Assembly: GCA_016932235.1 (NCBI GenBank)
Contig: JAFGDF010000232.1
Span: forward strand, 1-21,809
Origin: Deltaproteobacteria bacterium
Lineage (GTDB): Bacteria; Desulfobacterota; DSM-4660; Desulfatiglandales; HGW-15
Length of the DNA stretch: 21,809 nt
Reading direction: 5' to 3'
Position 1 is the first letter of the stretch. Every line of letters begins with the position of its first letter. The position numbers were made by a program, and so were the translations under genes. Shown here one piece after another: positions 14,652 to 21,809 of the stretch. Below the pieces are notes generated by a model. The model saw only the letters and a program-made list of their open reading frames with translations, was not told where the DNA came from and did not search any database.

Positions 14652-15673
14652 TGGCTCCCCTTTACCTTTAAAAGATAAATGAAAAACGGCGCCCCGATAA
14701 AGGCGGTTATTACTCCCACCGGCAACTCACTGGGGGAAACGACGGTCCTTGCCAGGGTATCTGCAACTATCAGAAATATCCCGCCACCCAGTGAAGCAAC
14801 AGGAATGAGGAGTCTGTGGTCCGAGCCAAACGCCATCCTTGTCAGATGAGGCACAATGAGCCCTACAAAGCCTATGAGCCCTGAAAACGATACGATAAGC
14901 CCCATGATAATGGAGATAATAAGAAGGCCGGTCTTCTTTGTCATTTCAACATCCACCCCTAACTGAAGGGCCGTCTCTTCGCCCGCGGTCAGCAGGTTCA
15001 GATCTTTCGCGAAACAGTAGATAATCAAGGCCGCGATAAGCACCGCCGGGATGAGTATGGCAAGCTGTCCGTAACCGCTCTGCGAAAGGTCGCCGTAAAG
15101 CCAGAAAAGCATCGTATGCAACCGGTCATCCGCGGCAGTGGAGATAAAGAACATGATGATTGCGGTAAAAAACGCGTTTATGATAACGCCGGTAAGAAGG
15201 ATCGTGGATGATTCCATCCCCATCTTCCTGGCTCCGATGGTCATAACAAGATAGATTGTAAAAACAGCTCCGCCGAATGACATGATGGGCACACCCAGAT
15301 TGAAGCTGAATCCTAAAATGATCCCCAGGACAGCTCCAAACGCGGAACCGCTTGACACCCCGAGAATGAAAGGATCGGCCAGGGGGTTTCGCAATATGGC
15401 CTGGAATACCACCCCTCCAAGCGAGAGCGCGAATCCCGCTGTTCCCGCCAGGATGATCCTTGGCAGCCTTATCTTATAGACTATAAGCCTTACGGGATCG
15501 TCAATGGGGATATCCCCGGAAAAAAGGCGAAAGATCTGGTTAAAAGATACTTCAGCTGTCCCGGATATGAGGGATATCAGCACGGCTGCCCCGGTTCCCG
15601 CGCACATGATCAGGGAAAGGGATCCCACCCTGGCGAGAGTCAATGGACTTTTAATTTTCTCTTTGCCTTCCAT
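14636..15673 (-). CDS. btuC: FecCD-family permease (BtuC-type)
   Basis: Inner-membrane permease of the B12 importer. The 345 residues are highly hydrophobic with about ten membrane segments, as in BtuC. Family blocks include LRLPRI-like IRLPRIILAGTAGFALSLGG (about 68-87), NPLADPFILGVSSGSAFGA (about 95-113), the TAGEETALQLGVD cytoplasmic loop that contacts the ATPase, and GLIGFVGLIVPHLTR near 262-276. The upstream site GAGGAG lies somewhat far from the ATG at 15673. It overlaps btuD; btuF lies 294 bp upstream, the gap being filled by a palindromic repeat, so btuCD may have its own promoter or be read through. Confidence 0.92.
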   Translation of the reverse strand: MEGKEKIKSPLTLARVGSLSLIMCAGTGAAVLISLISGTAEVSFNQIFRLFSGDIPIDDPVRLIVYKIRLPRIILAGTAGFALSLGGVVFQAILRNPLADPFILGVSSGSAFGAVLGIILGFSFNLGVPIMSFGGAVFTIYLVMTIGARKMGMESSTILLTGVIINAFFTAIIMFFISTAADDRLHTMLFWLYGDLSQSGYGQLAILIPAVLIAALIIYCFAKDLNLLTAGEETALQLGVDVEMTKKTGLLIISIIMGLIVSFSGLIGFVGLIVPHLTRMAFGSDHRLLIPVASLGGGIFLIVADTLARTVVSPSELPVGVITAFIGAPFFIYLLKVKGSQWTRS

Positions 15674-15714
15674 TTTATATCAGGAAATCTCCTCAGCCCC
15701 TTTTTAAAATTGTT

Positions 15715-15789
15715 GTCATTCTGCGGCTCCGACCGCAAAATCCAGTCTTTTTGAACAGGCAGATCCTGCGATCGAGTCGCAGGATGACA
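15715..15789. repeat. 75-bp interspersed element bounded by TGTCATTCTGCG inverted ends
   Basis: TGTCATTCTGCG at the left end and CGCAGGATGACA at the right end are inverted repeats matching at 11 of 12 positions. Inside the right part is a perfect 9-bp hairpin (ATCCTGCGA 15763-15771, TCGCAGGAT 15777-15785). It lies in the btuF-btuC gap. The remaining bases of the gap (15790-15967) show nothing I can name. Confidence 0.65.
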
Positions 15790-15967
15790 TTATGAGAAGC
15801 TTTATTGTTTTAAACAGAATCAGCAGTTATTTAATGCGCTCTGTTTAGTACGAAAATAAGTTTATATATATCTGCATGAAATTCAGCGTTATGTCTAAAG
15901 ATCACGGTATGGGGAGACTTTTTACTCTCTTGCCTCTGACCCCTGCTTGCTCCTTATGGCTTACGGC

Positions 15968-16864
15968 CTACTTTGCACTCCAGTCCGCTTCAGGATGAAT
16001 CAATCCAGCCATGGCCTCCAGGCCGTCAATCACCCTGGGGGACGGCCTGTCAATAAGATCGGAATCGATCAGAAACACCCTGTTGTTCTGTACAGCAGGG
16101 ATGGAATGCCACTTCATCCAGTCATCCCTGGCCTTTTCAAAACTTCCTTTCCTGTCCATGCGGCTTATAATCATTACATCAGGCTTCAGTCTCAGTATCT
16201 CCTCGATGCTTATGGCAGGATAATTGAAAGGCATATCCCGCGCCATGTTTATTCCGCCGGCAAGCCCGATAAGGTCATGATGGAATGTATTGTGATTAAC
16301 CGTCATAATCGGTCTCAGGTTTATCTGTAAAAAGACCAGAGGCTTTTTCCTTGCTTCCACCTTCCTGATCACCCTGTCAACACGGCAGGATAAGTCCCTT
16401 ACCATCTGATCGGCTTTTTCTTTCACGCCGCAAACGCGACCGATTGCCGCGATCGAATCGATTACACTCCTTATATCACGCGGGTTTATAATAAAAACCT
16501 CTATCCCTGCCTGGCCGAGGAGATTAACTATCTTGGGTTCATTCCCGTCCGCGGTTCCTATCACAAGATCCGGATCAAGGCTGATGATCTTTTCTATATT
16601 AAGATCCACGTAACTCCCGATTACAGGTTTGTTCAGGGCTTCCGGTGGATAATAACTGAACTTCGTTACGCCAACCACCCTGTCACCAAGCTCAACATAA
16701 TAGAGTATCTCGGTAATACTGGGGGCAAGCGATATGATTCGAGACGGCTCTCGCTTTAAAATAATAGTGCGACCCAGCGAGTCTTTAAATTCCCCGCTGT
16801 GGGATAACCCTGACCATGTAAAAACAAGGATCGTCAGGCAGGGAATAAAACATCTTAAAAACAA
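15968..16864 (-). CDS. btuF: Periplasmic cobalamin-binding protein (BtuF-like)
   Basis: Helical-backbone (class III) binding protein that hands B12 to BtuCD. From the chosen start there are 298 residues: a hydrophobic export signal at about 1-22, then FKDSLGRTIIL, SRIISLAPSITEILYYVELGDRVVGVT, SYYPPEA, VGSYVDLNIEKIISLDPDLVIG, and in the second lobe LAGGINMA, SIEEILRLKPDVMI and IPAVQNNRVFLID, all typical of BtuF/FepB-like proteins. An ATG-started frame reaching 17017 would run 150 bases into btuB. I prefer the TTG at 16864, three bases past the btuB stop and eight bases after AAGG. That start gives a proper signal peptide and implies coupling with btuB. A TTG at 16870 is also possible. Confidence 0.88.
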   Translation of the reverse strand: MFLRCFIPCLTILVFTWSGLSHSGEFKDSLGRTIILKREPSRIISLAPSITEILYYVELGDRVVGVTKFSYYPPEALNKPVIGSYVDLNIEKIISLDPDLVIGTADGNEPKIVNLLGQAGIEVFIINPRDIRSVIDSIAAIGRVCGVKEKADQMVRDLSCRVDRVIRKVEARKKPLVFLQINLRPIMTVNHNTFHHDLIGLAGGINMARDMPFNYPAISIEEILRLKPDVMIISRMDRKGSFEKARDDWMKWHSIPAVQNNRVFLIDSDLIDRPSPRVIDGLEAMAGLIHPEADWSAK

Positions 16865-16866
16865 AA

Positions 16867-18900
16867 TCAAAACCTTATCTCCAGCCCTGCTGTCCAGGTC
16901 CTTTCCGGCGCAGGGTAAAAATTTCGCGCGGTCAGAAACGTATCCATCACCTCGTACTCGGAGTACTCCTGATTTGTTATATTGTTTAGGCCAAAAAATG
17001 CGCTGAACGATTTCCATCCGTATGAAAGTTTGCCGTTGATGCTGTAGTGATTATCAATCTTCTCAAAATTATTGGCATGATCACTGATCGCGTACCTTGC
17101 TCCAAAATAACTGTAATCAGCGGAAAAGGCCAGTCCCGGAAGAATATTATTTATTCTAAACCCCAGATTCGCCCTGTGCCTTGGAACTGACGGTATGTCA
17201 TTTCCTTTATAGGGATTCTCATCAAATTCAGCCTCCACGTAAGAATAATTAACAAATAAATTAACTCGCCTGAAAATCTCTCCGCTGATTCCAGCTTCTA
17301 CCCCGTGACGAAGGGTCTTGGGATGATTCTCATTGCTGAATGTCATGGGATTATAAAAAATCTCATTATCAATCTCCGCCCTGAAAAGGGTAAAAGTCCC
17401 ACGAATATCAGGAGTCAGATAGTGTTTTATTCCACATTCGTAATGCCGACCTTTTTGGGGCTGAAGGTCAGTGTTCGCCATAATAACAAAGGTAACCCAG
17501 TCAACGTAGGAAACCTCATCCGTAAGGGGAAACCGGATACTTTGATTCACTCTGAAAAACAGTGACGAAGACTGATCATAGAGATAAGAAATACCCAGGC
17601 TATAAGCATTTTCACGCTTCTTTACCTTTGTGTTAAGCGGCGTCAGCAGTAGAGTAAGGTCTTCCTGGTTAAACGAATACTCAACACGTTCATGTCTTAC
17701 ACCTGTTGAAAGAACGATATTATCCATCAGGGAAAATTCATTATTGAAATATACGCCGAGTGAGTCCCTATCGGTATTCGCAAAGCCCGTTCTGGTAATC
17801 AAGGGAATAAAGAAACCACCAAATGAATCCATTTCCTGTTCGGCCCAGTACAAATCAATGCCGGCTATGAGCCTGTTCTCATGGTTGAATATATTCCTCT
17901 CCATAATATATCTGGGACTTAGGCTCCACGTTTCTGTAACACTGCGAGTTCCCTGTGGAAAAACCCCCGAGGGGTCAGGAAATACCGCCTTATTATCTCT
18001 TTTCCTGTAAGCCAGATCAGCAATAACATTTCCATACCCGAACAGATCCAGGTCCAGTCCTGCTTTAAAGTAATAATCTTCGCTTTCTCCCTCATCGAGG
18101 GGGTTAGCGTTCATCTCTCTATCAGCAATATATTGGGCCTCGGTTAATGGTCCGGGAAGATCAAATTCATCTTTATGATATGACCCGGAAAAATTAAGAA
18201 TCAGAAAATCAGAAGGATCAAGGTCTATCCGGCCTCCAATATCCTTTGCCATAAATCCGTTTTCATCCCGATACCCTTCTATTGAATCATACCCGGCAAA
18301 AACAGCAGCGGTGATTCTATCACGCCCACCGCTTGCAGATATCCATTCCCTGTTCCGCCCGAAACTCCCGGTGTCCGCTTCAACTGATGCCATAAGTTCC
18401 TCTGAAGGTGTTCTGGTAATAATATTGATAACTCCGCCGACAGCGTTATCACCGTAAAGCACCGAGCCCGTGCCTCTTAAAACCTCAATCCTTTCAACCT
18501 GTTCGATTGGAATCTGCGTCCAATCTGTTCCGCTCAGATCTATTTCATTAACCCTTCTTCCATCCACAAGGACCAGAGTATTATAGGACGCAGTCTCTCC
18601 AAAACCCCTGAGATCCACTTCCGACGTCTTGCCATTGCCGAGTTTGTCCCTCACATTTATCCCTTCTTCATATCTGAGGATTTCGACGATATTCTTGGCG
18701 TTTGAATCTTTGATGTCGCTTTTATCGATTACAGTCACATTCGCAGGGATCTTTTCAATCTCCTGTTCAGCCCTTGATCCGGTTACCACCACCATATCAA
18801 GTGTTTTCACGGATCGATCTTCGAGTTTTGCTTCGGCCTGACATCTTCCGGGCAAATAAACGAATACGCATATAATAAATATCAACAAATATTTCCTCAT
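16867..18900 (-). CDS. btuB: TonB-dependent outer-membrane receptor (BtuB-like)
   Basis: Gated beta-barrel that imports cobalamin across the outer membrane using TonB. The 677 residues include a signal peptide (about 1-23, cleavage near CQAEA), a TonB box DMVVVTG (35-41), a plug domain (about 48-165) with NIVEILRYEEGINVRD, VDLRGFG, VLVDGRRVNEIDLSGTDW, PIEQVERIEVLRG and GGVINIITR, and a barrel to the C-terminal phenylalanine (AGLEIRF). Length and plug sequence fit the BtuB/FepA class. The ATG follows AGGAGGA. The gene is preceded by a cobalamin riboswitch and intrinsic terminator, which is the main reason for calling B12 as substrate. btuF starts directly at its end. Confidence 0.92.
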   Translation of the reverse strand: MRKYLLIFIICVFVYLPGRCQAEAKLEDRSVKTLDMVVVTGSRAEQEIEKIPANVTVIDKSDIKDSNAKNIVEILRYEEGINVRDKLGNGKTSEVDLRGFGETASYNTLVLVDGRRVNEIDLSGTDWTQIPIEQVERIEVLRGTGSVLYGDNAVGGVINIITRTPSEELMASVEADTGSFGRNREWISASGGRDRITAAVFAGYDSIEGYRDENGFMAKDIGGRIDLDPSDFLILNFSGSYHKDEFDLPGPLTEAQYIADREMNANPLDEGESEDYYFKAGLDLDLFGYGNVIADLAYRKRDNKAVFPDPSGVFPQGTRSVTETWSLSPRYIMERNIFNHENRLIAGIDLYWAEQEMDSFGGFFIPLITRTGFANTDRDSLGVYFNNEFSLMDNIVLSTGVRHERVEYSFNQEDLTLLLTPLNTKVKKRENAYSLGISYLYDQSSSLFFRVNQSIRFPLTDEVSYVDWVTFVIMANTDLQPQKGRHYECGIKHYLTPDIRGTFTLFRAEIDNEIFYNPMTFSNENHPKTLRHGVEAGISGEIFRRVNLFVNYSYVEAEFDENPYKGNDIPSVPRHRANLGFRINNILPGLAFSADYSYFGARYAISDHANNFEKIDNHYSINGKLSYGWKSFSAFFGLNNITNQEYSEYEVMDTFLTARNFYPAPERTWTAGLEIRF

Positions 18901-18940
18901 CTTCTATCCTCCTGTTCTCATGTAAGTTTACAGGCCCGGA

Positions 18941-18981
18941 AAAATAAAAAATCCCCGGACCGATCAAATCGATCCGGGGAT
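18941..18981 (-). terminator. Intrinsic terminator, expression platform of the cobalamin riboswitch
   Basis: On the minus strand ATCCCCGGA (18981-18973) pairs with TCCGGGGAT (18959-18951), followed by a run reading TTTTTATTTT. It lies between the riboswitch and the btuB start codon, so ligand-bound RNA would stop transcription here. A complementary CCGG-containing stretch near 19005-19012 could serve in the alternative fold. Confidence 0.8.
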
Positions 18982-19040
18982 TTCCCTTTTTTATCCTCAA
19001 GATCCTCCGGTTTACCCCTGTCCTCGAATGATAAACCGAA

Positions 19041-19312
19041 ATCCAGGCAGGTCTTCTGACTTCTCCCCCCTTTCAGCCGCCTTCCCGGACAGGATAAGCT
19101 GAGCTTATCATAAGTTATCCGTTAAATGTTATATGCATTTTTCAAATAACAAATAACTATTAACTGATAACTAACACTCCCCAGTGACTGATTCCTGCTG
19201 AAAGGGTTTCCTTTTCATAGAAGCATTGAAAAGGAAGGAGTTACAGCGGCGGGCCCGTCCCCGATTTTAACGGGGTTCCCTATTAAGCTCATTCCGAGCG
19301 CCTGAATCTTCT
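19041..19312 (-). ncRNA. Cobalamin (adenosylcobalamin-class) riboswitch
   Basis: The minus strand contains the conserved blocks in order: TTAATAGGGAA (about 19287-19277), the GCCCGCCGCTGTAA core (about 19254-19241), AGTCACTGG (about 19196-19188), GGGAAGGCGGCTGAAAG (about 19086-19070) and the B12 box AGAAGACCTGCCTGG (about 19057-19043). It lies upstream of btuB and represses it when B12 is plentiful. Unusual is a spacer of about 100 nt of AT-rich sequence between the CACTGG block and GGGAAGGC, with GTTATC/GTTAAT words and a GATAAGCT/AGCTTATC hairpin (about 19094-19110). Confidence 0.93.
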
Positions 19313-19320
19313 GGATTATT

Positions 19321-19349
19321 TTTCTACGTTAAAAGAAGGACAATGTCAA
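19321..19349 (-). promoter_or_regulatory. Sigma-70-type promoter of the B12 uptake operon
   Basis: TTGACA (19349-19344) and TAGAAA (19326-19321) on the minus strand are separated by 17 bp. Transcription would begin around 19314, right at the 5' end of the riboswitch. Bases 19350-19491 up to the next gene contain no other feature I can support. Confidence 0.75.
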
Positions 19350-19491
19350 GCAACAAAATCCATGATCCCGTTAACCAATTATCACCTGTTCTCACTAATG
19401 TCCGGTTAGAAAATTGCATAAAGATCGCAGTATGGAGTTATCGTTATTTCATAGGTTTATTTACAGTCATCCGGTATTTTTTCATCTGATA

Positions 19492-21600
19492 TTAATCAGC
19501 CTTATAAATCCTGCACAGGAATCCTCTCATGGAAGGAGAACCTATCTCCGGGCTATACGGCGGACTGTCATCCGTGAGCATATTGATATTCGCCTCATCC
19601 CATCCGTATTGTGCGGGGGCACCCCTTTCAGGGAACCACCATCCATAATCAACGCACACAACCCTGGGGTCAATCCCGTCGCTAAGGCTCGCGGTCTGCT
19701 CTATCCTGCCGCGCCTGTTTTCAATATACACCCTGTCACCCTCATGGATCCCAAGATCAAACGCCGTATCAGGATGGATAAGGACCAGCGGTTCAGGTTT
19801 CCTCTTTCGTAAAATATCAAGCTGCCTGTCCTGGGAATGGACATAATCCCTTCCATGAGTACTGGTGAGGATAAGCGGATATTCCTCAACCATTTCCGGC
19901 GAGCTGTAGGGTGTTTCTTTCGGTTCATGATACTCCGGCAAAGCCTCATAACCCCATTTTTCGCACAGGCTTGAATATATTTCCACCTTTCCTGACGGTG
20001 TGTTGAATCCTTTTTCCAAATATTTACGATATTTTTCGCCTGATGAAACAACAACATGACGCCTGCGAAGCTCATCAAACGTCAACCCTATCTTCCCGGT
20101 ATAGTCATCAAGGTAAGAAGCAAAGTCCTTCCAGAAATAGCTTCCCAGTCCAAGCCTGTTGGCCAGGGAAATAATTATCTCCAGGTCCGGCTTGCACTCC
20201 CCGACCTGAACGGCCTTTTGCTGGGCAATAAGGAATGTGTCGCCATTCCCAAGGCTGCCCAGCTGAACGGCGTCTGATTCAAGGTAAGACGCGGAAGGCA
20301 GCACGATATCCGCAAGGGAGGCGGTGGGCGTCATGAAGAGATCGGCAACAGCAAGAAAATTGACCTTTTTCAAGGCTTCATATACCCTCCTGGAATTACA
20401 CCAGGTCATCACGGGGTTGCAGCCCATCACCAGCGTCCCGTATATCTTATATGGTGTTTCATCCAGCATGGCCTGTATCAGGTACTGAGATTGCAGCTCC
20501 GCGGGCTTATTGGCGATGGGCTCCCATAACGTGTCCGTTGGATAGTGTCCATGTTCAAAACCAAGTTTTTTCTTCTCCCGTTCGTGTGTAATAATATGAC
20601 TGAGCACATCGGATCCCTTGCCCTCCCGGTCAACCGGACCGCTAGGGGCCAAAAGTGTGCCGCCGGGGATATCCAGCAGGCCGCAGATTGCCTGTATTAT
20701 GGACAGCGCCCTGGCAAACTGGGTACTATTATACGTGTCCTCACTTCCATTTCCGTTTTGAAGGCATGCATACTTATGGCCGGCAAAGAGCCTGGCCGCC
20801 TCGACAATACTTTCAGCCGGGACCCATGTTATCTTCGCCACCTTTTCAGGCGTGTATTTCTGGATATGTTTTTCCAGCCTGTCAAAACCTGTTGTCCATT
20901 TCTCCACAAAATCCTTATCATAGAGCCTTTCGCTGACAATAACACTTATCATCCCCAGGGCCAGGGCGAGATCGGATGCCGGCCTGGGTTGAAGCCATAT
21001 ATCGGCCTTCTTTGCCGCCTCGGTCTTAAATGTATTCACTACTATAAGCTTGCCCCCCTTCTTCAGCGGGACATCAAGGCTGCTCCCCCATGACATGACA
21101 CAATCCGGAGATCCGGAAAAATCGGGTCTGCCGTCATAACCATAGGTCATCAGCCTGCCGCTTGCGCTCGGAATATAACATGTATTGTCGATCCCCGCTA
21201 TGTTTGGGGTGCCGAAAGCATTTCCCATCCTGGAGACAAGATCACATCTCCTGTCATATTGTCCCTTGATAAAGGCGACCGATTCCGGGCCGTGCTCAGC
21301 CTTGAAGCCGTTCAACTTTTCCGCGATTATCCCCTCGGCCTCATCCCAGGTTATTCTCTTCCACTTTCCTTCACCCCTTACACCCGTCCTCATTAAAGGG
21401 TAATGGAGGCGGTCCGGATGGTAAAGACGCTCAAGACCGGCCTGCGCCCTCCAGCAGAGATTGTCCCTGGTCTTGGGCGAACCCGGATCACTCTCAACCC
21501 TGATAGCGCGTCCGTTTTTTACCCGAACGAGCATTCCGCACATCATCCTGCACTCCCCGCAGACTGTTCTGACTGTTTCGATCCCGGAATTATCTGTCAT
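19492..21600 (-). CDS. Molybdopterin (W/Mo bis-MGD) oxidoreductase, acetylene-hydratase-like branch
   Basis: 702-residue member of the DMSO-reductase superfamily, without a Tat signal and so probably cytoplasmic. The N-terminus binds one [4Fe-4S] cluster through C14, C17, C21 and C49. C141 (NTCYIPSAS) sits where C141 ligates tungsten in Pelobacter acetylene hydratase, judged by aligning from memory. The MGD-binding regions include KGGKLIVVNTFKTEAAKKADIWLQPRP, GCNPVMTW, VADLFMTPTASLADIVLPSAS (residues about 200-450) and the C-terminal VYIENRRGRI fold (about 590-700). The acetylene hydratase Asp13 is replaced by R18 (CGECRMMC), so hydratase activity is unlikely. The usual C-x-K/R-G after the fourth cysteine is CWRAQAG. 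The ATG follows TAGGAGG. An upstream gene ends 86 bp before, suggesting an operon. The reaction is unknown; the wtp genes nearby would provide metal. Confidence 0.85.
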   Translation of the reverse strand: MTDNSGIETVRTVCGECRMMCGMLVRVKNGRAIRVESDPGSPKTRDNLCWRAQAGLERLYHPDRLHYPLMRTGVRGEGKWKRITWDEAEGIIAEKLNGFKAEHGPESVAFIKGQYDRRCDLVSRMGNAFGTPNIAGIDNTCYIPSASGRLMTYGYDGRPDFSGSPDCVMSWGSSLDVPLKKGGKLIVVNTFKTEAAKKADIWLQPRPASDLALALGMISVIVSERLYDKDFVEKWTTGFDRLEKHIQKYTPEKVAKITWVPAESIVEAARLFAGHKYACLQNGNGSEDTYNSTQFARALSIIQAICGLLDIPGGTLLAPSGPVDREGKGSDVLSHIITHEREKKKLGFEHGHYPTDTLWEPIANKPAELQSQYLIQAMLDETPYKIYGTLVMGCNPVMTWCNSRRVYEALKKVNFLAVADLFMTPTASLADIVLPSASYLESDAVQLGSLGNGDTFLIAQQKAVQVGECKPDLEIIISLANRLGLGSYFWKDFASYLDDYTGKIGLTFDELRRRHVVVSSGEKYRKYLEKGFNTPSGKVEIYSSLCEKWGYEALPEYHEPKETPYSSPEMVEEYPLILTSTHGRDYVHSQDRQLDILRKRKPEPLVLIHPDTAFDLGIHEGDRVYIENRRGRIEQTASLSDGIDPRVVCVDYGWWFPERGAPAQYGWDEANINMLTDDSPPYSPEIGSPSMRGFLCRIYKAD

Positions 21601-21686
21601 TTATTTCCTCCTAGTTAATATGTATGGGATAACCCCGCATGATTTTTAGCATTGAAGAAATGCGCCAAACATCTTAAAAACGTTAA

Positions 21687-21809
21687 TCAATTGAGGTCCG
21701 GGTGAGGGGCCTCAGAATCCATAAGCCAGCCCGAAAGAGACACACCCGTATCCGCGTCATATCTCCTCTCAAACGCCTCAGGATAATCCCTTCTCCATCC
21801 CGCCATCTC
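21687..21809 (-). CDS. C-terminal 40 codons of an unidentified gene (5' end outside the window)
   Basis: The minus-strand frame from the window edge to TGA at 21687 reads EMAGWRRDYPEAF, then RRYDADTGVSLSGWLMD, and ends SEAPHPDLN. It has the look of real coding sequence, and the gene would lie directly upstream of the molybdopterin oxidoreductase, 86 bp away, probably co-transcribed. I do not recognise the family from this fragment. The last nine or so residues are encoded by an interspersed palindromic repeat, so the natural stop may once have been further on or different. Confidence 0.5.
   Translation of the reverse strand, partial: EMAGWRRDYPEAFERRYDADTGVSLSGWLMDSEAPHPDLN
21693..21723. repeat. 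Copy of the GGTCCGGGT...CAGAATCC interspersed repeat overlapping a gene end
   Basis: It matches 240-270 at about 25 of 31 positions in the same orientation. It lies across the 3' end of the partial gene at 21687-21809 and supplies its last codons and stop region. Confidence 0.55.

Noticed and set aside
16868..17017. N-terminal extension of btuF to an ATG at 17017
   Set aside because: It would overlap btuB by 150 bases and bury the export signal; TTG at 16864 gives a proper signal peptide and spacing.
18797..19000. 67-codon minus-strand frame across the btuB start
   Set aside because: It overlaps the intrinsic terminator, the btuB ribosome-binding site and its signal peptide in another frame; basic, low-information translation.

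Overview
The window looks like chromosomal DNA of an anaerobic Gram-negative bacterium, most likely a member of the Desulfobacterota (former Deltaproteobacteria). This rests on a TonB/ExbBD outer-membrane system, WtpA-type tungstate uptake, a large molybdopterin oxidoreductase without an export signal, a sigma-54 promoter, and intergenic DNA full of palindromic and roughly 10-bp repeats. The lineage is an inference.

Layout. Bases 1-725 hold no gene but contain hairpin repeats and a compactly folding element. On the + strand, 726-2951 carries gmd and fcl, which make GDP-L-fucose from GDP-mannose. A VapBC toxin-antitoxin pair (3083-3702, -) follows, sitting between two blocks of decamer repeats. 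Bases 3703-4880 are a repeat field, with a 244-bp tandem unit built from short palindromes. A 63-bp direct repeat at 550-612 and 4731-4793 brackets the whole gmd-fcl-vapBC segment. On the - strand, 9541 down to 4881 is a tungstate/molybdate module: wtpA, wtpB, wtpC, a strongly structured non-coding stretch, a TOBE-domain ORF, and a one-component regulator (excisionase-type HTH plus periplasmic-binding-like domain). A DUF374 acyltransferase (+, 9908-10663), preceded by its own intrinsic terminator, and a ZraP/Spy-like periplasmic protein (-, 10828-11382) with a canonical sigma-54 promoter come next.

From 19349 down to 11779 (-) is a complete vitamin B12 uptake locus: promoter, cobalamin riboswitch, intrinsic terminator, btuB receptor, btuF, btuC, btuD, then exbB, exbD and tonB to energise the receptor. 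The right end holds a 702-residue MGD/[4Fe-4S] oxidoreductase of the acetylene-hydratase-like branch (-) and the last 40 codons of an unidentified upstream gene.

Together the right two thirds read as a cofactor-acquisition region. WtpABC would supply tungsten or molybdenum for enzymes such as the oxidoreductase, and Btu/Ton would supply cobalamin. The least explained parts are the nested-stem element around 6302-6526 between wtpC and the TOBE ORF, and the multi-hairpin element at 313-453.
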